From Euborellia annulipes (lineage: Eukaryota; Arthropoda; Insecta; Dermaptera; Anisolabididae), in assembly GCA_023213315.1 (NCBI GenBank), contig JAKCPI010004485.1, positions 1 through 64,000 of the forward strand: DNA of 64,000 nt, written 5' to 3'. The position numbers and the translations under genes were made by a program. The notes under the pieces are model-generated. The model was not told the origin of the DNA. It searched no databases and was given only the letters and a program-made list of their open reading frames with translations. Positions within the stretch are counted from its first letter, which is position 1. Every line of letters begins with the position of its first letter. Shown here piece by piece: positions 57,068 to 64,000 of this stretch.

Positions 57068-57790
57068 TTTACTTTCTCTTACCTCCCAGACAGCCTGGAA
57101 TATTCCAGAAATATTGCGAATCTTGCATAAATTGCCAATATTGCAGGAATATTGCATCAATATTGCAAATCTTGCAAAATATTGGCAACATTGCTGCAAT
57201 ATTGCAGCGGCAATATTCCAAGCTAGGAATATTGCAGCAACATTGAAGCAATATTCTTGCAATATTCCTATGTCCGCCTTTTTTGGAACATTGCAGTAAT
57301 ATTGCGGCAATATTGCTGGAATGTTGCTGTTTGAGCTGCAATATTGCATCAATGTTGCTGCAATATTTTCAATATTGAGCAAGATTGGCCATATTTCTGC
57401 AATATTGCTGCAATATTCCAGGCTGTCTGGGCTATAATAGAGAAAGTATTGCATTTATGACAAAAGTTCGATGTCGAGATTTTTATTGAAATAATCCTTT
57501 TGAGTCCAAAAAAATAAGTCCCGCAACGCAAAATGGTCTGTCTGTCTGTGTTCAAAATAAAGTATGGAAGGATTGAGCTACGGGATATTAAATTTAAGTT
57601 AGGCAACCTCCTGAGGCGCGAAAATAATTTTTTAAATAAAATCGGCCACGAGTACTTTACTGATATACTTTTAAATATTTTCAATTTTCTCAAAATCCTA
57701 ATTCATGATTTTAGATCCTCCTTAAAATATAGACTATATTCTCATTTTGGCTTCATCATATTTCCTCTGTCTCGCATTTCATTATAGGTA
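57068..57790 (-). repeat. Alpha family repeat, split by the GCAATATTGC element
   Basis: TTTTTACTTTCTCTTAC (57068-57084) is the outermost piece of an inverted Alpha. It resumes at 57432 with CTATAATAGAGAAAGTATTG and runs through GTTCGATGTCGAG, AAGTTAGGCAACCTCC and GAGTACTTTACTGATATACT. The intervening 347 bp is a separate element. Confidence 0.65.
57085..57431. mobile_element. Element packed with GCAATATTGC palindromes
   Basis: The perfect terminal inverted repeat is CCCAGACAGCCTGGAATATT at both ends. Between them I count 18 AATATT hexamers, most in the context GCAATATTGC or one change from it, plus further variants such as GCAACATTGC and GGAATGTTGC. A CT dinucleotide lies outside both ends, and deleting the element restores the Alpha text CTTACCTATAATAG, so a 2-bp CT duplication is possible. 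Long open frames on several strands follow from the periodic sequence. I cannot name the family. Confidence 0.65.
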
Positions 57791-57794
57791 TGTT

Positions 57795-58230
57795 AAATAA
57801 ATAAAATCGCGTAGGCCTCTATCCCAATTGTATATAGCAAATGAAATGGATAATATTTATAGTATTACTTCTTGTCCCATTGGTGACTAACACAAAAGAA
57901 TAATTGAACCGTGAATTTATTTATGAGGAACTGATGCGGAGTAAAGTTTACATATAACAATTGAGTACAATTGTTAGAGCTGTCGTTCTGTGTTATTTTT
58001 ATCAAATATGGTTCATAATTGCATGAATATTTATGTAATTTATTTTTCCTATAGTTTAAATTAACTAAATTAAATGTATATTTCCGATTTGATTTTTTTT
58101 TTTTTTGAGTATTTGAATGAAAAGATAAATTATTGATATTCATAGGGAATTTTAAATATTTTTTTTTTTAATTCTTTTTTTTGGTGGCTCGTAGGTGTCT
58201 ATTCCACTGAAACAGCCAGAAAGAGAAATA
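57795..58230. other. AT-rich non-coding stretch
   Basis: No gene or clear repeat seen. Confidence 0.4.
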
Positions 58231-58316
58231 AAACACCAATTTATTTAAATTAAAATTAAATATACAAATTAAACACTAGGTTATTTGTTTCAAAGGTTTT
58301 ATTAATTAAAAATTAA

Positions 58317-58360
58317 CACTTAATACGTATTTCGACAATTTCTTGTCATCATCAGAAGTG
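58317..58360 (-). ncRNA. Hammerhead ribozyme candidate
   Basis: On the minus strand: stem I CACTT, core CTGATGA, one extra T, stem II GACAA-GAAA-TTGTC, GAAA, palindromic TACGTA (stem III, probably pairing between two molecules), TT as the cleavage dinucleotide, then AAGTG closing stem I. All core positions are present. The extra T before stem II is the only departure from the classic form. Confidence 0.6.
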
Positions 58361-58423
58361 ATTACATTCTAATACATGTATTAGAATGTAATCACTTACA
58401 TAACACATGTATTAGAATGTAAT

Positions 58424-58467
58424 CACTTCTGATGATGACAAGAAATTGTCGAAATACGTATCAAGTG
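58424..58467 (+). ncRNA. Hammerhead ribozyme candidate
   Basis: Stem I CACTT (58424-58428), core CTGATGA (58429-58435), extra T, stem II GACAA-GAAA-TTGTC (58437-58450), GAAA (58451-58454), palindromic TACGTA (58455-58460), TC, then AAGTG (58463-58467) closing stem I. Cleavage would be expected after C58462. It is the mirror partner of 58317-58360. Confidence 0.65.
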
Positions 58468-58544
58468 TTAATTTTTTAATTAATAAAACCTTTGAAACAA
58501 ATAACCTAGTGTTTAATTTGTATATTTAATTTTAATTTACAAAA

Positions 58545-58760
58545 TGTTTCAACGAGAACCAACGGTCGAAAGTTTAAATCTTACCAATTTATTTGTCTGT
58601 TCGTTGACATTTCTTGTGCTAATCGCCCCTTCTTCAAGGCTGAACATTTGTCAATTATGTCACCCACTTATGACAACTACTTAATCTTGAAGAAGGAGAC
58701 GATCTGCACCCCAAACGTCGGCTGAAATAAGTTAACGTTTTATTTCGCCTTCTGGTTGCC
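58545..58760 (+). repeat. Dispersed repeat piece with CAAACGTCGG motif
   Basis: GTTTCAACGAGAACCAACGG and GTCGAAAGTTTAAATCTTAC resemble 4270-4325. Further on, an inverted pair CTTCTTCAAG and CTTGAAGAAG encloses about 55 bp and is followed by CCCCAAACGTCGGC, like the other hammerhead-type ends but with the core lost. Confidence 0.35.
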
Positions 58761-58769
58761 TATCCCACT

Positions 58770-59555
58770 ATTGTTTTTTGAATTTCATAGTTCACATAGA
58801 AATAAAGAAAAATGCTAGATTTTTAGCAGATTTATTAAATAATAGAGACAAATTTCGAAGACCTTATGGCACTCCTGTGGATTTCACCCCTGTCAAATTC
58901 AATAAAGATGATGTGTCATAATTTCTCCGAAACATGACAATTACAGTATATTAGATTTGGAAATTGTCATCTCTAGTTTATAATTCTTTTCTTCTAAATA
59001 AAAAAACTTCAGCAACTTCACTTAGCCTTAAGAATAATTTCACTTTCACTAACATTGTTCCTTGGGGTCACTCATCCAGTTTTAACACTTGACAACAAAT
59101 ATTTTTGTAGTTGAAACTTATTTTTCCAATAAAATATTTTCAAATTCCTAATAAGTTATAAATATGAGAGAAATTCAAAATCACTAAGAACAAAATACTT
59201 ATTATTTCCAATTTACTATTAAAATCTAAATAAACCTCCATAAACTCTAACATTTAGTTTATTAATATGATTTTTTTTTATTTAATAAATTTATTTTACG
59301 CGGTTAGGAGCTGATTTCTTTTTATAAAATTAAATTTTTTTCTTGTTTGCCTAAAGTTTTTTTTTTTTTTTTTTTTTTTTCATTTTTACTTTAAATAAAT
59401 TAAAAATGATATACTAATATAAATTGAAGAATTTTTGTTTAATAAAAAAAGCATGTGCTTTTATATTTTCTCTTGCCCTGAGTAAATAAAGATAAAATAT
59501 TGCATTGAAGAGAAATTTTTAAATTGATTTTTCATGAAATAAATATATGAACAAT
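58770..59555. other. AT-rich non-coding stretch
   Basis: No gene seen. A poly-T run of over 20 bases lies near 59358-59380. Confidence 0.45.
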
Positions 59556-59560
59556 TAAAA

Positions 59561-59679
59561 GTGAGATTTATTTTCGCTTTGCCCCTGGAAATTGAATCCT
59601 CCGAGGAGGATTCGATAAACTTGAGTGCAACTCCGTGGTCCAGGGAAAAAAAAAATAAATAAATCAAAATAAATCTCAC
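59561..59679. repeat. Small foldback element
   Basis: The outer arms GTGAGATTTATTTT and AAAATAAATCTCAC are perfect. Inside are CCCTGG/CCAGGG and the perfect palindrome GAATCCTCCGAGGAGGATTC. The 79-codon frame across it is incidental. Confidence 0.55.
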
Positions 59680-59804
59680 ATCTAATAAACATTTACGCAA
59701 ATTAAACCACCGTTAAGGCTTTTAATATACCTTTTTAAGATACCGGTATGTCTGGAAAATTTCTTATATTATAATTATAATATGGAGTTCTTTCATTTGT
59801 GTAT

Positions 59805-59840
59805 AAAGTTTTTCTCTATTTTTGTTTCAGGTAAGTTTCA
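59805..59840 (+). other. Candidate recursive splice site (ratchet point)
   Basis: GTTTTTCTCTATTTTTGTTT leads to CAG ending at 59830, joined directly to GTAAGT at 59831. It has the same form and strand as the site at 32903/32904. An acceptor and consensus donor with no exon between them fits a ratchet point in a very long intron. Confidence 0.5.
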
Positions 59841-59841
59841 T

Positions 59842-60160
59842 CAACATTCGTCTATATATTAATTTGAGTAGAGTAAGTCAACTCATCGGTCAAAAGAAGT
59901 GCAACCTATCGGTGAGAGAAAACAACATTAAATCTTAGAGAGACCAAGTACATTTAAGCTATGCAACCAACACCCCTTTGCATGTATATTTGCTCATACA
60001 GACAACATTTTTCAAATGTCTTATTTAATTAATCAATCACTTTTATCAAAAAACATTTAAAAAAAATATATTCATATCATCTCTCTAATCAAGTCTCTAA
60101 TCTCTCTAGGAATCGCTAGTCTGATCTCTACCCAATGAATACTTTTGATTGATATAGACT
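59842..60160. other. AT-rich non-coding stretch
   Basis: No gene or clear repeat seen. Confidence 0.4.
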
Positions 60161-60164
60161 AAAT

Positions 60165-60356
60165 CATAGGCGCAGCCAGAGGGAGGTTTAGAGGGTTCAA
60201 CCCCCCCCCCCTCCTAGAATATAATAATTTACTCTAGCTAAAAAAAAACCAAAATGATTTATAATTACCCTAAAATAATCTTAAATTTTTCAAATGTTTG
60301 AAAATATTTTCTTGAACCCCCCTCCCCCCATCATAAATTTCTGGCTACGTCTATGG
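60165..60356. mobile_element. hAT-type miniature element
   Basis: The ends are CATAGGCGCAGCCAGAGGG on the left and CATAGACGTAGCCAGAAAT read inwards from the right. A perfect 8-bp duplication GACTAAAT flanks it (60157-60164 and 60357-60364). A run of about 14 Cs lies inside the left end and CCCCCCTCCCCCC inside the right end. It is 192 bp and non-coding. Confidence 0.8.
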
Positions 60357-60559
60357 ACTAAATAAGTGAATTTGTTCCCTTCGATCCTAGTAGATACATT
60401 TAGGAGTATAATTAAGAAAAAAAAAGTGGGCTAACTTAAAGAATTTGACGTCCTTGTCCGTAAAACCTAATCCGATTATTGTGAGATTAATTTTCAACAA
60501 ATTTTATTTTTGAAAATATTTTTTATAAAATTCCTTATATGTGCTATCTAATAAATTTT

Positions 60560-60620
60560 ATGATGTAGTTTCTATGATGGTTCCGACCAGAACCGAAACT
60601 TCAGCGTTGTTTTAAAATTT
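60560..60620 (+). repeat. Worn hammerhead-like motif
   Basis: CTATGATGGTTCCGACCAG and AACCGAAACTTCAGCG keep a good stem II (GGTTC/GAACC) and GAAAC, but the CUGAUGA core has lost a base. Probably inactive. Confidence 0.35.
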
Positions 60621-60812
60621 CTCTTAAATTAATGAAATTAATTAATAATTACCCACTACTTTTTTTACATATTGTTTTCGTCTTATCTGTCATGTCATTC
60701 CTAAATTGATGTTTGCTTAGGCAACCCAAATGATCTACCACTATTAGACAAAGCGACTACCCAAGTGCAATTGTTACATCTTCAGAAATTGGGTGAGTGT
60801 AGATGTTGTAAT

Positions 60813-61151
60813 ATTGGGGTTGCGAGGATGCAGACCAATAAAACACCAATTCCAAGTGGAGACGTTTTGGCGAAAATTTTATTTTGCCATCTTCAGTCAT
60901 TTAAAAATTTTCATGTTTATATCTAATATGAACATGTATTAGTAAATCATTTACTTTGAAACTCTTTGAGCCATTGCCCTCGAAGCTTTTATAAAAACCG
61001 ACCTGGCCAAATAACACATGTTCATTTTAGATATAAACATGAAAATTCCTAAATGATTGTAGAAGGGAAAATAAAATTTTCACCGAAACGTCTGATCTTA
61101 GAATTGGTGTTTTATTGGTCCAAATCCTCCTTAGCTGCATCCTCGAAACCC
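60813..61151. mobile_element. Inverted pair with hammerhead-like ends
   Basis: The arms (about 60813-60941 and 61015-61151) pair through GAGGATGCAGACCAATAAAA, CACCAATTC and CATGTTTATATCTAATATGA. The left arm carries a core on the minus strand (60858-60900); the right arm keeps GAAACGTC (61085-61092) but its CUGANGA is damaged. It has the same plan as 58246-58538. Confidence 0.5.
60858..60900 (-). ncRNA. Hammerhead-like motif, partly decayed
   Basis: On the minus strand: CTGAAGA, extra T, GGC...GCC stem II around an A-rich loop, then AAAACGTC where GAAACGTC is expected. The missing G of GAAA suggests it is inactive. Confidence 0.4.
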
Positions 61152-61154
61152 TAA

Positions 61155-62100
61155 CATCTTTAGAAATTGTTCTGGAGTAATTAATCATATAAGTGTGTAT
61201 TTAATTGTGGAAAAAAAATAAATCTAACTAAGAAATGAATGAATATGCTCTTGGGCCGGAGCCAGTCACTCAAGTTCAAACAAACTCGAAACTCGGGTGG
61301 ATCTCTATTGAGACGATCCAATAAATTTTATATTAAAGAAACTAGACTCTGCCTTCATGTCTTGTGCTTTTTAGACTTCCACTCACTCGTATATTTCCTT
61401 GCTTCTCTAACAAGCTTCCCACTCCGTATCTTGATTTAACGATTTATTGGAAGTTTCGTAATTTCTTTTTACAGAGTAAAGGACCCAAGTCCATCTCTCC
61501 GGATTCAAGTAATTTTCAAATCAATTATTCTATAGAGGACACTTAATATAAAACTTAGTTGTATTAATACTGTATTTAAATATTCTCTTATCATGAACTT
61601 GAATATTAGAACATATTTCTTTAAAATTGATTGAATTTTCTTAATTTAATTCTTTTCTTGATTATATCAATTAACGAATAATTTTTTTCTGATTTAATCC
61701 TTAAAGTGAATCGAGTGAAGTGTTGGAAGTGAGATAAGTGAGATATCTGCTATTAGGCCCACAGGGATATCAGCTGTCTTTAAGGTAATTGGACTTCACC
61801 GCATCAACTAAGTAGACCTCCCCAAAAGCGGCAATTTCGTCCAAATATCCTTCGGGAACTGCAAGATGCTGCGGTACGGGAGAGGGTAAAATCCTGCGGC
61901 GTTAGCTTTAAACAACCAAAAGGGTAGCAGAGCCTAATCGGGCTCCCGCAAGACGAATGGGATGGAGGCACCCGATCAATATTCCCTAAACCTAATCAGG
62001 CTTTTATTCTTTCGGAAAATATAAGTAAAATTTATTTTCTCAAATCGATACTAAAATTAAAATTTGAAATAATTGATTTCTCTAATTTCAATTTCTCAAT
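61155..62100. other. Non-coding stretch with a GC-rich unassigned segment
   Basis: No gene seen. The segment 61695-61990 is GC-richer (AATATCCTTCGGGAACTGC, GCGGTACGGGAGAGGG, AATCGGGCTCCCGCAAGACG) and reads like a retroelement leader or an unidentified repeat, but has no frame or partner in this window. Confidence 0.35.
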
Positions 62101-62101
62101 G

Positions 62102-62352
62102 AGTGGAAGATTTATTTGTTTATGGCCAAGTTAGTGGTGGCTCAATAAAACAATATATGGTATATTATATAGATTTTATTTTTGGCAGCAACTGCAGCTA
62201 ACAGTTTCGATGGTTCCCTCCATCATCTTCAGGCCTAAAAATAATAATACAAACAATGTACATTAAGTTTATTTTTTCTTTCTTTAGGAACTAGTTTTTA
62301 ACATAGTTTACATGTATATATATATTTTTTTTGTGAGCTTTCTTAATAAAGA
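62102..62352 (-). repeat. Left arm of a long inverted pair
   Basis: AGTGGAAGATTTATTTGTTT through GGTGGCTCAATAAAAC, TTTTGGCAGCAACTGCAG and AACTAGTTTTTAACATAG is the reverse complement of 63735-63983. A hammerhead-like motif lies within it on the minus strand (62182-62239). Confidence 0.75.
62182..62239 (-). ncRNA. Hammerhead-ribozyme-like motif
   Basis: The mirror copy of 63848-63901. On the minus strand: CTGAAGA, extra T, GATGG/CCATC stem II, GAAA, then CTG/CAG stem III with loop and a GCTGCC strand that pairs only partly with the upstream bases. Confidence 0.5.
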
Positions 62353-62743
62353 ATTTGTTATTATAATTGTTTGTTACTTATATTAGAGTCGTCATATATT
62401 TCTAATCATATTTTTGTTATAATTACCAAATAAAATCCTGTATCCCTTTTTTTGTATATTTTGACTTTTACCATACACGGAATATCGTGTCTGATTTGTG
62501 ATGCTTAATTTTTATAGACAATAATTTTATCAAGAGACAGTTTTTGTTGTTTTCTGTAAAGTACAACGAAGAAAATTAACAATGAATATATATATATAAC
62601 ATATATGGATGGGTTTGTATTGATATCATGTGATTTAGTATCAAAGTAATCTTTTATAAAATTATTTTACTTGGAAATTAATTTTCCTAATGTCAAGTTA
62701 TAAAAATAAAAATAACATTCTTTGATTTCTAGTTTTTGACTTA

Positions 62744-63703
62744 GGGGAGAGCGGGGCTATTTCGTATAGTGAGGCTAAACCGTACAGTCTGTTTCTCGTC
62801 TATTTCTCAAGATATTGAGGTCTGATCGGAGTTGCAACCTAGCACCCCATCTAGCAAGCTGTAATGTTGAGAAAGTTCCACCGAGCGCATGGTGTACCTC
62901 GGATTATTGTGAAAAAAACATGTTTTGGTGAATTTTCTTTTAATTTTGAGCCTGTTTAAAATAAGAGGTGACTGGAGAACTTTTACTTATAAACTAGTTT
63001 AAATGAATTCATAAGAAACTACTCTTCTTCAGCTATCTTTTGATACCAAGTGATAACAAGTTAGGCTAAGAATTTTGAGGTTAGGACATAAAACCGCCAC
63101 AAGCTACGTGATGGGGCTAAACCGTACAGAAACGTTAGAGAAAAAAAATCAAACATCGGGAAGAAGATTGTAAAAAGTAAAGCTCGAGTGAACTCTAAAC
63201 CAAAGAACACAAGTTTCAAGACAAGGGGTTCTGTAAAATCAAGTAGCCGAAGAAAAATTAGGTTTGAAGATGATTCGTCATCAGAAGACACTGGTTCAGG
63301 TGCTGTATGTGCGGAGGGTGGGTGGGTCCATTCGGCTTGCAGTGCTGCAGAGCCTGCTGATAAATTCGTTTCTGATTCTTGTTTAAACAAATAAATTTAA
63401 AATTAATTAATTAATTTATTTTTTTCATTTCTTTTATCCTTTCATGTTATTTTCTTAGTTGTACGATATAGCCCCTCCCGTTGTACGGAATAGCCCCAAC
63501 CTCCAGGGCTAATCCGTACAAAGACACATTTTTTTGAAATTAATTAAAAATACTTATCAGTGGCATAATGTCAATTTCTTTGTTTGTAGTGGGTAGCTAA
63601 TGAACTAAATTACATGTTGTTTATTTTCTCATAATTTTAACTCAAAATTCTCTCCAGCTACAACTATTCTCCCTTAAGTGTACGGCAGAGCCCCGCTCTC
63701 CCC
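62744..63703. mobile_element. Pogo-type DNA transposon remnant
   Basis: The 15-bp perfect terminal inverted repeats GGGGAGAGCGGGGCT (62744-62758 and 63689-63703) are flanked by TA (62742-62743 and 63704-63705), as in Tc1/mariner-pogo elements. Copies of a GGGGCTA-NN-CCGTACA-like motif recur inside both ends in both orientations. It keeps only the tail of a transposase (63160-63394), so most of the enzyme has been deleted. It sits between the two long inverted arms at 62102 and 63735. Confidence 0.75.
63160..63394 (+). pseudogene. C-terminal remnant of pogo-type transposase
   Basis: The frame runs in from about 63140 with no ATG near. It shows a basic, Ser-rich linker (KSSSRRKIRFEDDSSSED) and ends in a zinc-finger-like tail with WVHSAC and DKFVSDSC before a stop. 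Pogo/jerky-type DDE transposases often end in a PHD-like finger with W-x-H-x-x-C and a final C-x-x-C. Here the first cysteine pairs are lost, as are the DNA-binding and DDE domains. It is not functional as a transposase. Confidence 0.5.
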
Positions 63704-63734
63704 TACTTGTTTTTATATATATATATATATATAT

Positions 63735-63983
63735 CTTTATTAAGAAAGCTCACAAAAAAATATATATATACATGTAACCTATGTTAAAAACTAGTTCCTA
63801 AAGAAAGAAAAAATAAACTTAATGTACATTGTTTGGATTATTATTTTTAGGCCTGAAGATGATGGAGGGAACCATCGAAACTGTTAGCTGCAGTTGCTGC
63901 CAAAAATAAAATCTATATAATATACCATATATTGTTTTATTGAGCCACCACTAACTTGGCCATAAACAAATAAATCTTCCACT
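63735..63983 (+). repeat. Right arm of a long inverted pair
   Basis: The reverse complement of 62102-62352 over about 250 bp with few changes: TTAAGAAAGCTCACAAAAAA, AACTAGTTCCTAAAGAAAG, GGCCTGAAGATGATGGAGG and GAGCCACCACTAACTTGG. With the left arm it makes a large foldback around 1.4 kb of DNA. Confidence 0.75.
63848..63901 (+). ncRNA. Hammerhead-ribozyme-like motif
   Basis: Core CTGAAGA (63853-63859), extra T, stem II GATGG/CCATC (63861-63865 and 63872-63876), GAAA (63877-63880), stem III CTG/CAG with a 7-base loop, TT as the cleavage pair, then GCTGCC. Stem I is only partly paired (GGC with GCTGCC, allowing one G-U). Activity is plausible but unproven. Confidence 0.5.
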
Positions 63984-64000
63984 TGTAGTGTTTGACATTT

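Larger units (their letters stand above)
58246..58538. mobile_element. Inverted pair with two hammerhead motifs
   Basis: The arms of about 145 bp are near-perfect reverse complements (AAACACTAGGTTATTTGTTT, AGGTTTTATTAATTAAAAA and the hammerhead text). The centre has three copies of a 19-bp unit TGTATTAGAATGTAATCAC, one inverted and two direct. Both hammerhead cores look complete, one on each strand. No reverse transcriptase is present; a Penelope-like non-autonomous unit is the best guess. Confidence 0.6.

Noticed and set aside
57026..57454. 142-codon minus-strand frame with repeating NIAAIL-like residues
   Set aside because: It comes from the GCAATATTGC palindromes; other frames and the opposite strand are open for the same reason.
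42485..63983. Complete Penelope-like retrotransposon
   Set aside because: No Penelope-type reverse transcriptase or GIY-YIG endonuclease frame is present; only end-like units are claimed.

Overview
This window looks like non-coding DNA from an AT-rich animal genome. An arthropod or similar invertebrate is my best guess, from the Jockey/CR1-type LINE, the Helitron end, the pogo-type element, the hAT elements and the tRNA-headed SINEs; the species cannot be told from sequence alone. I find no intact protein-coding gene. The many short open frames lie in AT-rich DNA, poly-A/T runs or repeats. The only recognisable coding remnants are a frameshifted LINE reverse transcriptase (20590-22177) and the tail of a pogo-type transposase (63160-63394).

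Layout. Much of the window consists of dispersed repeats in AT-rich DNA. The commonest is a roughly 620-bp family (called Alpha here) with a hairpin at each end. Near-complete copies lie at 5480-6135, 34958-35580 and 55835-56452, with partial copies on both strands throughout. A second family (Beta, 41657-42310, decayed copy 7765-7990) shares about 130 bp of one end with Alpha. tRNA-headed SINEs occur at about nine places. DNA transposons with readable target-site duplications include hAT-type (10636, 13379, 39963, 49521, 60165; 8-bp duplications), TTA-flanked (4838, 12920, 18801), TTAA-flanked (10160, 13736, 25679) and TA-flanked (29510, 62744) elements, plus a short Helitron (11646). Several are nested, which gives their relative ages.

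Between the repeats are more complex, GC-richer islands without coding potential (for example 2240-2480, 6660-6945, 12520-12720, 18085-18330, 23160-23440, 34480-34690, 37560-38170, 48170-48430, 53740-54130). These could be regulatory DNA.

Three observations stand out. (1) Two plus-strand sites (32903/32904 and 59830/59831) carry a polypyrimidine tract followed by CAG joined directly to GTAAGT, the form of a recursive-splicing ratchet point. A third strong acceptor ends at 6990. Their spacing is 25.9 and 26.9 kb, so the window may lie inside one very long plus-strand intron. (2) Four inverted-repeat units (42485-42990, 58246-58538, 60813-61151, 62102-63983) carry hammerhead-ribozyme-like cores in opposite orientations, an arrangement suggestive of Penelope-like element ends. 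A fifth inverted unit at 13267-13690 retains only a weak resemblance. (3) A 347-bp element (57085-57431) with perfect inverted ends is filled with variants of the palindrome GCAATATTGC and sits inside an Alpha copy.

Coordinates of repeat edges are by eye and may be off by several bases. No alignment, folding or database search was run.
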